From: Zingiber officinale
Lineage: Eukaryota; Streptophyta; Magnoliopsida; Zingiberales; Zingiberaceae
DNA length: 64,000 nt
NCBI RefSeq assembly: GCF_018446385.1
Contig: NC_056000.1
Coordinates: 75,340,688-75,404,687, forward strand
Direction of reading: 5' to 3'
Part shown: positions 11,909 through 22,394 of the stretch, in pieces
Layout: each line of letters begins with the position of its first letter
Position numbering within the stretch: position 1 is the stretch's first letter
Notes under the pieces: model-generated
What the model was told of the DNA's origin: nothing
Database searches by the model: none
What the model saw: the letters and a program-made list of their open reading frames with translations, nothing else
Position numbers and translations under genes: made by a program

Positions 11909-12112
11909 CTTAGTCTTTCCGAGGATGTACCCCATTGTTCCTAATCCTTTACCTTTTGCTTTTGGAGTCCATGAGACTTGGTCTTTTCGGGGATATACCT
12001 AACGAGGTTGTTCACAATTCTTTATCTTTTAAAGTTCATGGGGACTTAGACTTTTCGGGGATATACCCAATGGGTTGTTCCGAATCCTTTATCTTCATGT
12101 GCAGAGAATTCA
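11909..12112 (+). repeat. 68-bp tandem repeat, three copies
   Basis: CTTAGTC/CTTGGTC/CTTAGAC plus TTTTCGGGGATATACC-like blocks start at 11909, 11977 and 12045, an exact 68-bp spacing. The array begins immediately after the LTR end at 11908. Open frames crossing it arise from the repeat. Confidence 0.85.
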
Positions 12113-12179
12113 GTAGAGATTCTGTGGACGGAGCCCCATCTCTGCTATGGCGGGTGGGTTGGAGCTCTCCTTAGATTGA

Positions 12180-13180
12180 TCGCATCATCAGCTGCTAGAG
12201 AAAAACTGCAGAAGCCATGGCAAAATGAGGAAACATATTTCACCTGTATGTTAAGATTATAACAGGCGGTCTTTGTCATTAAGAATTATGGGCTTATATA
12301 TTAAAATTATAACAAACAGTTATGTTATTAAGAATTAAGTACAATGCAGTGATCTGATCGATGGTTTAATTGTGAGCTAAATAAATAATATGGATTTTGT
12401 ATGTGAAGGTCTATTGTCCTATTTCTATTATCTGATGGGCAATAACTTAAACCAGCCTAAGGTAAAGAATGGACTTGGATCCTAACGGGCTGGGGTAACA
12501 AAACTTCTTTTTATCCCATCTGAAAGAAGATCACGGTTGTATTTCTTTGGAAGATCATCCTGCTGGAAAGGTTCTATTTCTTGATCTTCAGATTGTTCTA
12601 GCAACAATCCTAATGGCAACAACTCTAGATTCAGGTTAGATTTGGATTCGGGTTAGATTTTATAATAGTTCTTTTGTTTAAATCGCCATACATCAATGAT
12701 ATGATCCGGTTTAGAATTGTTCCGAATCTACGTGGTATTCATGAATCAAGAAAAATTCACTTTTAAGAACTTCATCACTCAAAGTGAAGAATAGTCGGAT
12801 ACAAATAAGCTTTCACAATGTTAAACTGCAAAAATTGAAACCACATCAACTATACAACATAATATCGGGCTGATGAAGAAGCTCGAAAGAGAATTGAAAT
12901 ACAAGAAACTTCCGTTGCTCAAGTTTTCAGAATCCCCAGCATCATAGAAGCCACTCCATCAGTGCAAAGTTTATTCCCATAACTTTATAAAAAAGTAGCA
13001 TTTATGTGTAAACTCCACAGATTTTTTTTTTCCCAGCACACACACCAACAAAACCAAAAGTACTTCAAAGCGATAAGAAAGGGACCGTCTTCAAGAACTT
13101 CAAGAGAGAACTGCAATGATCAAAAGCTAAATACGACCTTGTGGCAACATCACCGCAACATACTGACACACTGTACAATG
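12180..13180. other. Intergenic, 3' side of the CNL gene
   Basis: About 1 kb with no supported gene. A short local duplication (TTAAGATTATAACAGGCGG and ATTAAAATTATAACAAACAG) lies at 12250-12330. Part of this could be 3' untranslated sequence of the minus-strand CNL, but no clear polyadenylation signal was pinned down. Confidence 0.5.
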
Positions 13181-13184
13181 AACT

Positions 13185-13390
13185 ATGACTATGTTTGGTT
13201 GGGTGTAATGTAATCTAACTTGTAATGTAATCAAATTTGTAATATAATGTAATGTAATCTTGATTGCATTACTACGTTTGGAAATATAATGTATGTAATA
13301 TTTGATTACAAGGATGATTACATTCTTTTGTTTGGTATATATTATTTTTTATCAGGAATGTAATTTGTATTATTATAAAATGACAAAAAT
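13185..13390. repeat. AT-rich MITE-like repeat
   Basis: Repeated GTAATGTAATC motifs are bracketed by TGTTTGGTTGGG on the left and TTTGTTTGGTAT on the right, which is MITE-like. The termini and target duplication are not resolved. Confidence 0.35.
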
Positions 13391-13457
13391 GTCCTACGAC
13401 CTCTACTGACGGTCGCCGCACTTCTGTCGGAGCTTGCGGCAGCTACCGGCTGCGGTC

Positions 13458-13550
13458 GCCGACCGCCGCCGCTGCCGCCGTCGGTCGCCGACCGCCGCCG
13501 CTGCCGCCGTCGGTCGCCGACCGCCGCCGCCGCTGCTGCCGCCGTCGGTC
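13458..13550. repeat. 29-bp GC-rich minisatellite
   Basis: Two exact 29-bp units begin at 13458 and 13487. A third, expanded to 35 bp, begins at 13516. Each starts GCCGACCGCCGCCGCTGCCG and ends GTCGGTC. The units are CpG-dense and partly self-complementary. The array ends 55 bp beyond the CNL stop codon. Confidence 0.9.
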
Positions 13551-13604
13551 TCTCAAAAGCACACTGCAACCAGCCAAAAAATTCACCATCTTGACAATGA
13601 TTCT

Positions 13605-16250
13605 TCAATCCGCTTGCTTGAAGAGTTCCTGGAAGGACAATGTTCTTTCATCCGACCAATCTAGCTCATCCTGCCATTCTCTGTCACATTTGATCTCTGT
13701 CAAGTTTTCAGCAGCCAATGTCAGCTTCTTTAGCTTGGGACAATTCCTCACTTCCATCGTCTTCAGGGAAGGAAATGCTATTACTTGATCTCCGTCACTC
13801 AAATTCTCCAACTCCGGTAGCTTTCGAAGCACAATTTTTCTTAGTCTAGGGAAGATTGTAATAGTCTCTGTAGAATTAGTTGCATTGTTTACCACCTTCA
13901 TTAGCCGATCAATTGCATTGCAATCTTCAATTTCCAGCTCAAGTAGATTCTCTAAACACCTGTTCTTCCAGATAATCTTAGCTTTTGGGAGAGCCAAGAG
14001 ACGAAGATATTCAAGGCACGACAGAGCATTGAGAACTTGAAGATCACCACCAATGATTACCTCTTCAAGATCATGGAGTCGGATCAAAGCGACATTGTGT
14101 ATGTTTTCTCCAAGACAAAAAGTAGATGGAATGTCGAGACTCGCCAAGCCTCCGCAACCTTCAATCTGGAGACAATACACAGCGGCTGCAAGCCTTTGCG
14201 ACTCGCAGAGTCTTCGAAGAGCAGCTACTGAGCTCATGGTGATGTTAAGAACCTTCAATTTCTTCAATTTCTTCAAGCTTTCTACCTCGTCAAGAAGTAT
14301 CCCCTCTCCATCCAATTGCTGGTCTCCGACCACCCTCCACCCACTGTAACTGTTAAACATATCCAGCCATTGCAGTTGGTGAAGACAAGGAATGGCATCG
14401 CCAGGAATACTTCTCAAATGTGTAGTTGATGTCATCCTCAAAACTCTGAGATTCACCAGAGCTTGAATCTCCCTCGGCAGAGATGCAATCCTAGTGCTGG
14501 ATAAATCAAGCAATCGGAGCTGGGAAAGATTGCCAATCCCTGGTGGAAGCTCTTTTATGGAAGAATTCTGAAGATCCAGGACTTTGAGACGAGGCATGTG
14601 GGAGAAAAACTCATCGGGTATGTTCTTGAGAGGATGATTGTTTTGGAGAAGCAAGTAGATCAAGTCAGGGCACTGAGGCTCGTCGGGAAGAAGAGCTATG
14701 TTGTTCCAGCCCAAAGATATCCTCTCGGAGATTCTCCACTTCTCCGCTCCAGGTGCTTCTTCAAGACCATGTCCAGCTCTTATCAGCCATTTGCTCTCCT
14801 TCTTCCCGCAATCGCATTGCATCCCCAGTATCATGGAGCGAACCATAGGGTGCATTTTGAAGAACTCGTCGTCGATTCTTTGTATCAGAGACGCTGCGAG
14901 TAGCATTCCGAGCAGATATGAAGCTTTGTCTACACTTTCCAACCAGGTCTCAGAGTCGTTGATGAAACCTTCGCCGATCCAGAGCCAATTAACCTGGTAT
15001 TTGCTCAGCCGGTATCCTTCCGGCACCAGAGCGAAGTAGGACGCACACGTTAGCAATGTGTCGTTCAGATGGTCGTAGGAGAGTTTGAGAGGATGATAGA
15101 CATTCTCCTCCATTCTTGGAAGCTGGAACGGAGCCTCCTCCATGGTGATAAGAACATGCCTCCACTCTTCGATCTTCCTTTTGGTCGCCATTGTTTGCGC
15201 CATGGTGATGAGCGCCGCTGGCAAGCCGGCGCACTGTCGGACCAAAATTCTAGCCAAGTCCAGTATCCTTCGGTCGGTGCCAGCAAGATCCAGTTTTGCA
15301 TTGAATCTGAAGAGATCCCAAGCCGCCTCCTCCGGTAAGCATTCCAGTTTGATCGTCTTCTCTGCGCCCATGCGGCTGCAGACCTCCTCCATGCGGGTGG
15401 CGAACACGATTTTGCTCTTGCACGGCGGCTGGGGAAGTGGAATTCCCAAGATCTGGCAGTTCAAGGGCTCCCATACGTTATCCAGCAACAGTAAAAATCT
15501 CATCTTGCTCAACACGCGGAAAAGGCGGCCGGCTCTGTTCCTCTGCGGCTCCTCGTCTTTCCATGTGAGTTTCAATCGATCGAATAGGGACTTCTGGAGC
15601 TCCTCCGCATTGTACTCCGTCGGTAAGTCGACGTAGATGACTACATCCAGATTGTTCAGTTCCTTCTCTGCGAAATCATTGTTGAATCTTATCAGAAGGG
15701 TCGTCTTGCCAACGGCTCCCATGCCGTGGATCCCAATGATGCTGACGTCGTCATCCCTTGCATGGCCTAGCAGGGCCTCTACTGCCGTATCCATGCCAAC
15801 AGTTTGAGGATTCGGCATCTTGAAAAGACGATCGACTTCCAGGTCATCAGCCACGTCGGCGAACTCTCCGGCCTTCCTTTTTAAATCTGCCGCCACCGTG
15901 AGCGCTGCCTCAGCTCTGTTTCTGAGGGGGTAGCTGGAGCACAGATTGACCGGAAAGTTGCAGAGACACTTAAACATCCGGCGGTATGCAGTGTTTATGT
16001 TTTCAGCCTCGGAAGTGAAGTCTTCGACGGATTTAAGCCAGCCGAGGACTTCTTGCTTTGGATTGAGCTCATCCCTTTTGGCTGCCTCGATTTGCCTATT
16101 GATATCCTCGCTTTTGTTCTTTAGTTGGACAAGCTCTACGGCCAAGGAGGAGATGATTCCCTCGAATGAGACGATGTAATTGGAAGATTGGAAGCAGCAA
16201 TCCTTTAGAGTATTGAAGAGTGCAGTGATGCCGGCAATGATAGTGGCCAT
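13605..16250 (-). CDS. CC-NB-LRR disease-resistance protein (RPS2-like CNL)
   Basis: A single uninterrupted 881-residue frame encodes an intracellular immune receptor of the coiled-coil NLR class, which in general senses pathogen effectors and triggers defence. A coiled-coil-like N terminus (about 1-140) has no EDVID motif, as in RPS2-type CNLs. The NB-ARC domain follows: P-loop GMGAVGKTT (176-184), kinase-2 LLLLDNVW (253-260), RNBS-B KIVFATR (280-286), a GLPL-position motif GLPAAL (342-347) and an RNBS-D-like CASYFALVPEGYRLS (402-416). The MHD position reads MHP (466-468). Leucine-rich repeats run from about 520 to near the C terminus. The start codon is the first ATG and is followed by a typical MATIIAGI opening. 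Length and lack of introns are normal for the subclass. The D to P change in MHD and L to A in GLPL are unusual and may alter nucleotide-dependent control. No frameshift is present. Confidence 0.95.
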   Translation of the reverse strand: MATIIAGITALFNTLKDCCFQSSNYIVSFEGIISSLAVELVQLKNKSEDINRQIEAAKRDELNPKQEVLGWLKSVEDFTSEAENINTAYRRMFKCLCNFPVNLCSSYPLRNRAEAALTVAADLKRKAGEFADVADDLEVDRLFKMPNPQTVGMDTAVEALLGHARDDDVSIIGIHGMGAVGKTTLLIRFNNDFAEKELNNLDVVIYVDLPTEYNAEELQKSLFDRLKLTWKDEEPQRNRAGRLFRVLSKMRFLLLLDNVWEPLNCQILGIPLPQPPCKSKIVFATRMEEVCSRMGAEKTIKLECLPEEAAWDLFRFNAKLDLAGTDRRILDLARILVRQCAGLPAALITMAQTMATKRKIEEWRHVLITMEEAPFQLPRMEENVYHPLKLSYDHLNDTLLTCASYFALVPEGYRLSKYQVNWLWIGEGFINDSETWLESVDKASYLLGMLLAASLIQRIDDEFFKMHPMVRSMILGMQCDCGKKESKWLIRAGHGLEEAPGAEKWRISERISLGWNNIALLPDEPQCPDLIYLLLQNNHPLKNIPDEFFSHMPRLKVLDLQNSSIKELPPGIGNLSQLRLLDLSSTRIASLPREIQALVNLRVLRMTSTTHLRSIPGDAIPCLHQLQWLDMFNSYSGWRVVGDQQLDGEGILLDEVESLKKLKKLKVLNITMSSVAALRRLCESQRLAAAVYCLQIEGCGGLASLDIPSTFCLGENIHNVALIRLHDLEEVIIGGDLQVLNALSCLEYLRLLALPKAKIIWKNRCLENLLELEIEDCNAIDRLMKVVNNATNSTETITIFPRLRKIVLRKLPELENLSDGDQVIAFPSLKTMEVRNCPKLKKLTLAAENLTEIKCDREWQDELDWSDERTLSFQELFKQAD

Positions 16251-16327
16251 TTTTGCTGGAGAAGTAGAGCAGTAGACGATGAATGATAGAGGAGATTACG
16301 TTTCCAGCTGCAATCTTGCTGAAAAAT

Positions 16328-16340
16328 AAGAAATAATATA
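16328..16340 (-). promoter_or_regulatory. Possible TATA box of the CNL gene
   Basis: The minus strand reads ACTATATTATTTC about 85 bp upstream of the CNL ATG. A TTTTTCAG sits between them, so a short 5' intron cannot be excluded. Position is the only support. Confidence 0.3.
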
Positions 16341-16639
16341 GTGTGTGTGATAGAGGGATCGGAGTTCTTTACAATGAAAGCAATGGGGAAGCTTTGTTTT
16401 TTTTTTTTTTTAACTTTTTTTTTCTCAATGCGATGGGGACATGGAATTTGCCTAACAGTTACAATGTATCTACTAGCATTAATTTTCTTTATCTTTTCTT
16501 TGTGACGTATTACAGAGAGTTGAAATGTTTTTTCAACAACAAAGAATACAGGTGAGCCACGCAAAATTGAGTTTGACAAGTTTTTTAACAGATAACAAAC
16601 AAGGTTTACTTTCTTGGGGCCAATAACAATTGTCATTCA

Positions 16640-17290
16640 TACAATTCTTTTTTGATATTCTGAAGTCATCGTTACAAGTTCACAATTCACAACATTGTCA
16701 ATCCAATGAATAGCGATAGCGTGCAAGGTTAGTTCAATAATTCATTTCGTGACACTTCATGACATAAATTTATTGTATTTGTAATTCACATTACAGCCTA
16801 TATTTGTAATTCACATCACCTATATTAAGATGGTCGTAGCAATTTTTTATTTTAATAATTACTAAGTTTTGTTTATGTTTGTTTGTAGAGTCTCACACAA
16901 AGAGTGTCATGTTGATCTTTAGGTTGTATTCCTTGACATATACTTGAGGTGTTATTACTGGGGCCATACCTCTAAAGTTTAGATTCAAAATTCAAATATG
17001 ATTGATCTGGTCCAAGACGGTTGACTGGGGTAAGTTAACTACTGCTGTTGGAGCGGACTTTGATTAGTTTTCTGTTGAGTCATCTTTTCATGAGTTCACT
17101 CCCGACGAGTAAACTTTTGGTGAGTTGACATCTATCAGATTTGCTATCGAGAGATGTTAAGTTTGTCGTATACAATTTATCAAGTATATTAAATTTTTAA
17201 TCATTTAAAAGTATTTTATCTGAGAGATATTTTCTCCTTAATTTTTTTTGATAGATGTTGACTCGTATCAATGTTCGTACTAATATAATA
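16640..17290. other. Intergenic, no gene seen
   Basis: AT-rich sequence with a small direct repeat (TATTTGTAATTCACAT) at about 16776-16815. The 3' LTR expected for the copia relic to the right was not recognised here. Confidence 0.4.
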
Positions 17291-20200
17291 TCACTTTTGA
17301 TGAATTATTCAAGAATCTTGTCCATGTAATGGGACTGACTAAGAACAAGTCTTTTTGTTATTCTAAGAATTTTGATTTCTAAAATCCCATCAGCTATGTT
17401 CATGTCGTTCATGTCAAATTTTGGATTTAACATATCTTTAGTGGATTTGATTATCTTATAATTATTTCCAATAATAAATATGTCATCTACATATAAGCAT
17501 AAGGTGACATAATCATTCTCTGTGGCTTTCATGTAGACGTATTTATCATATTTATTGATTTTGAATTCACATTCCTTCGTGACATTGTCAAATTTCTCAT
17601 GCCACTATATCGGTATTTGTTTCAAGTCATATAATAACTTCACCAATCTACAAATCTTATTTTTCTATCCTAGCACAGAAAATACTTCAAGTTACTCCAT
17701 ATAAATTTCCTCTTCTAAATTCTCATTTAGAAAAACTGTATTTACATCCATCTGATATATTTCTAGTTTTCATAAAGTAGCAATACCTAACAAAATTCTA
17801 ATGGAAGTTATTCTCGACACCGGAAAATATGTATCAAAGTAATCAAGGTCTTCTCATTGTTGGTATCCTTTTAATTACCAATTTAGCCTTGTATTTATCA
17901 ATCGTGTCATCTGATTTTATTTTCTTTTTGAAAGTCCACTTGCAACCTAATTATTTACTTCCCAGGAGAAGATTCACAAGTTCCCAAGTGTGATTTTGTA
18001 AGTGCAATTGTCTCTTTCTAGTGAGGTTAATCAGAAGAACTTACTACTTCTGAGTACCTTTGAGACTCACTTTCCAATATGAAAGTAATAAAATCCATTC
18101 CGTAGAATTTTTCCACCCAAACTCTTTTATTTCGTCTAAGCTCAACCTCAAGTGGTTCATCATCTTCTTCTTCCTCTTGTGTTTCTAATGCTTGTTTTGA
18201 GAGGCTTTCTTCCTCTCGGATCTTACACAAAAACTCATGCTTGAAGAACTATACATTTCTAATTCTATTATCGAGTTTTTATGTATAACCAGTATTTGTG
18301 ACTCATACACTAAAAATCGATACGCACTGTTGTTATGTGCATATTCAATAAATATGTAATCAATAATTTTTGGTTCTATCATAATCCTTTTCAGATTAGG
18401 TACCAAAACTTTAACAAGATACCCCCACATTCATAAATATTTGTAGGACTATTATCTTTCATTCCACAACTCATAAGGACTCTAGTCTATTTTCTTTTAG
18501 GGCACCTTATTTAAAAGATAATTAGCTGTTAACATAGCTTTCCCTCAATGAACTTTGGCAGTCCAAAGCTCAATAGAAGAGCATTCATCATTTCCTTAAG
18601 AGTGTGATTCTTTTGCTGAGTATAAGAAGCTGTTGTTTCGTGTCTAATCTCATATTCAGCAAACAACTCAGTGAACGGTGATACATAATCACCGTCCCGG
18701 TCACTTCAAACAATCTTAATCTTCTTATTAAGTTAGTTTTCTATCTCATTCTTATATAGAATAAATTTCTCTATAGTTCCATCCTTACTTTTAAGAAGAT
18801 ATACATAACAGTATTTTGTGTTATTATCTACAAAAGTGATGAAGTACTTATTCCCACCACGTGTCAGTGTACTATTTAGGTTGCACACGTTGGTGTGAAT
18901 TAAGCCAAGTGGTTCACTGCTTCTTTCAACATGTTGAAATGATGACCTTATCATTTTTGTTTCAACATAAATTTCATACTTGTGTTTCGGATAAAGGTGA
19001 AATGTTAGTATGCTTTATATGCTAATTAATCTACATAACACATTATAGTTAACATATCCTAGTCTATCATGTCACAAACACAAAGACTCAAGCATATAAA
19101 CGAAAGAGTTTACAGTTTTATTAATCTTAGGCTTAATTGTCATTACACTAAGCTTAAATAACCCATTGGTTACATAACTCTTTCCTAAAAATATTTTATG
19201 ATAAAATAACTCTGTCCGACTCAAAAACAATGCGAAAGTTATGCTTGTTTAATAATGATCCAGACACTAGATTCTTCCGAATCTCTGGAATATACAACAC
19301 ATTGTTGAGAGTTAACTCCTTGCTCGAGGTCAAATTCAACACAACTTTTTCTTAACCCATGATGTTAGAGGTTGCTAAGTTCCCCATGAACAATTTCTCT
19401 TCATCTTTGATTTCTTCAAAGTTATGGAGCAACTCCTTATTGTAGCAAATATGTCTGATGGCACTGGTATCGATCTACCATTGTTACGAGTTTGAACCCA
19501 CTAGGTTCAGCTTGGAGACCACAATGCATAGGTCGTCCATTTCTGGTCCCTCATTCAAGTTGACCTCTTGCTTCTTCTTTAACTTTCTATATTTTAAAGA
19601 TTTGTGACCGACTCTGTCACAATTGAATCACTTCCCAGAGAATATCTTCTTGCTTATGCCTCCTCTGGGTCTCATCTTGGAAGACTTTAAATTCTTTTTC
19701 TTTGAGTTTTGACTGTGCTTGACCACATTGACTTTCACAGTAGCCTAAGAGAACAACTTTCTCTTGGAACTCTTGTTGTCTTCCTCGATTCGAAATCTAA
19801 CAATGAGTTCTTTCATGTTCATCTTCTTCCACTTATGCTTCAGGTAGTTTTTGAAGTCCTTTCAACTGGGAGATAACTTCTTAATGATTGCTACTAGTTG
19901 GAAGGTTTCACTCAACACTATACCTTCTGAGTAAATCTTGTGTAAAATCACCTGAAGCTGCTGGACTTGGTTGATCACCGTCTTAGAATCAACCATCTTG
20001 TAGTCCAAGAATCAACCCACAATGAATTTCTTGGCCCCTACATTCTTTCATGTCCAAGAACTCCAAAAGCTCCTTAGTCGTTCTCTTTGCGCTATACATG
20101 ATGTATAGCGAGTTGACAAGGCTATTGAGGATGTAGTTTCGATATAGATATTCAAAATGAGTCTATACCTCCACTGCACTGATGGTCTGAACACTAACAT

Positions 20201-20404
20201 TCTCAACATACTTGGGTGTGTCCTTGGTCAAGTATCGAGTCAGATTGAGTGTTGTCAAGTAGAAGAACATCTTCTGCTATTACCTCTTGAAGTTTAACCC
20301 AGTGAACTTCTCTGCCCTTTCCCTGTGATTGATTGGAACATTTCCAATCAGGGCGGAGGGACCCTTCACTCATTGAGAATGTTGCATCTCAACTGTTTCT
20401 GTGG
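17290..20404 (-). pseudogene. Decayed Ty1/copia gag-pol
   Basis: On the minus strand, from 20404 downward, the order is copia-like. A gag start (ERAEKFTGLNFKR and FFYLTTLNLTRYL) comes first. A degenerate zinc-knuckle region follows at about 19600. The integrase core is at 18954-18733 (GGNKYFITFVDNNTKYCYVYLL). The pre-RT linker is at 18430-18027, and reverse transcriptase is at 17532-17305 with the catalytic YVDD in LCLYVDDIFIIG. Stops and frameshifts break the reading frame many times, so no intact polyprotein remains. The RNase H end and 3' LTR were not found. Confidence 0.85.
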
Positions 20405-20435
20405 TCATCTCAACAGAACAAATCTATTTCAAGAT

Positions 20436-21478
20436 TGTTGGACAATCTGTTGCCGGAGATAGAGGGGAAGTTTAGCTGAATTGAAATTACACAATATCAA
20501 TTCCAACTTATCTGTCGAGAGGACCTGAGCAGATAATCTCAGGCTGATGGCCTTAAAAGTCAGGCCAAGCTGCTAGGTTGTTTAGAAGATGGTTGTCTAC
20601 TACACAGTTTAAGTGTAGAGTGGAGACTCCCGAGTGTAGACTATCGAGTGTAGATTCTCGAGTGGATGCCGAGTTAGGAGATGCTGAGTAGAGTCGACAA
20701 TCCGAGTCGCTAAGTTGGGAGATGTCGAGAGGAGTTGGGAAGTCGAGTCTGGAGACAGAATTATCGATCAAAAGATGTTGAGGCCTACTTTCAAGTAATT
20801 TCTTTGAAACAGATTCGCCCCACCTTCGGTTGTACTTTGAGGTTCTTTCAGGTCGTTTGTTTTCCAGGATACAACGGCAGAACCATGCACACAACCAAGC
20901 ACTAGTTCTTCATGGCAAACTGAGAATGCACCTGAGTGCTATCATGAGTTATTTAGCCGAGCGGATGCACCACTGAGATGAAAGAATCGGAGAACAAAGG
21001 TGGAATAATTCCTTTGTTATTGCTTTCGCTTTTTTGTTTTCTCAAGATCTAGCCTCCTTATATAGGAGGGCTCATTCCTGGCTGCAATGAATGGCTGAGT
21101 TATGGTCATTCAATGATAGATTTAATGTCGGTCATTATTGCAGAGACATTACGAAATCGTCATTAGTAGATTTTATGTCAGTCATTATTGTTGAGACATT
21201 ACAGAGTCGCCAATAATGAGTTTAATATTTTTGTTATACTCTTGAGCAGGTAACAAAAAGATATTCAGGTGGCAAAACATTGGTTCATTCACTTGGGCAA
21301 ATTTTACCTTGACCGATCCGACATTTGACGCAGGTCACACTCACACACAAGTCAACTTAGTTTAGTGCAAATACATACCTTGAATTTGCACCACCTGAAT
21401 ACCCACATGTGAGATAGAGTCTCTCCCCATATATATATGTTCACAACATTAATGCATATACCATAATTTAAACCAACA
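20436..21478 (-). mobile_element. 5' LTR of the decayed copia element
   Basis: It starts TGTTGGACAATCTG and ends AAACCAACA, about 1043 bp, directly upstream of the gag start on the minus strand. It contains short GAGTGTAGA/TCGAGT repeats at about 20620-20740. The partner LTR was not found, so no duplication can be tested. The primer site is not the usual Met-tRNA type. Confidence 0.65.
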
Positions 21479-21539
21479 ATAAATTCATACATAATAGAGT
21501 CTCTTCTTCTCACCATCATTATTCCATTCACATTTTAAA

Positions 21540-22085
21540 CAGTTAGGGTGTTGCTAAGGGGTTTCGATTTTCTTTACTGAAGGATCATCGTTAAGATCGA
21601 TAGCATCCCAAAGCCTCGGGGGAAAACCTGGCAGTCGTTGTTGGTGCAGTTGTTGCTGCTCATTCATGGCGGCAACATCGACTACAGGCCGTGGCGGTGG
21701 CAACAAGAGTCCAAAGGGTTGTGAGGTATCCAAGGCGAAAGACTTGTCGTTGACATTCTTGTGTTGCTCGTTGAGGCAGCAGAGATGCTCCAATTGCACG
21801 ACCCTGAGGCCGTGCTACGGGGTCTTATTGAGCATGCTCCTCTTTGAGGACTCGATCGCTGCTACTGTCGAAATCGGCACGCATGAGTCGTTCGATGGAA
21901 TGTCGAGCCCAACCTTGATCTGGGGATGGCCTTCGAGCACCATGGCTGAGAACACGGAGTGTCTCCTCAAGGCAATGCGGTGGTTGAAGCATGGGGTGTC
22001 TCCACATGAGGTCTTGGAGTTGAAACTCGATGCGTCCAAGCATGCCCTCCCTCATGCCTTGGCCACTTGCACTAATGACTAGTAG
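21540..22085. other. GC-rich coding-like stretch, unidentified
   Basis: Balanced-composition sequence, unlike its AT-rich surroundings, with open frames on both strands. The plus-strand 138-residue frame (21666-22082) and minus-strand frames at 21799-21554 and 22055-21825 overlap. The minus frame ending RLWDAIDLNDDPS looks the most protein-like, but I recognise no family. It may be a decayed gene or retroelement gag. Confidence 0.3.
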
Positions 22086-22394
22086 TCACCTGTAATTTTC
22101 CACCTCCAATTGGCATAAGGACAGATTGGAGGGGGCGCTGGGGTCGAGTGAATCATCTTTTGCCACGTGGCTGAGAACACAGAGGCAGAAGCAGTAGTAG
22201 CTGATTGGCGTTTTACAAAAGAGGAGGCGAAGGAGCAGGAAAGATATCCATATCCAAAGGAAAAAGGTAGGCTATTTTTCCATATTCAAAGAGATGGTGA
22301 TGAAATCTTGTTCCAGAGCGATTTGTCGCCCATATTCTCATTCTCGAGCGCAAGCTTCAAGAGCTCCATCTCCAATTGTATTATAGTATTAAAA

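Noticed and set aside
11793-12174. Two plus-strand frames of 69 and 79 residues
   Set aside because: They are translations of the 68-bp tandem repeat and LTR end, with repeated peptides and no family.
13342-13664. Ala/Arg-rich and Pro/Arg-rich frames near the CNL 3' end
   Set aside because: They are translations of the 29-bp GC-rich minisatellite.
14037-15636. Many open frames opposite or within the CNL gene, such as 15142-15636 plus
   Set aside because: They are antisense or frame-shifted shadows of a long, clearly conserved CNL frame and have no domain of their own.
16205-16636. 143-residue minus-strand frame overlapping the CNL start
   Set aside because: It is in a different frame from the CNL, rich in Lys/Ile from a T-rich tract, and has no recognised motif.
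21554-22055. A LOB-domain or similar transcription factor in the GC-rich island
   Set aside because: No cysteine motif or conserved block of that family could be read in any frame.
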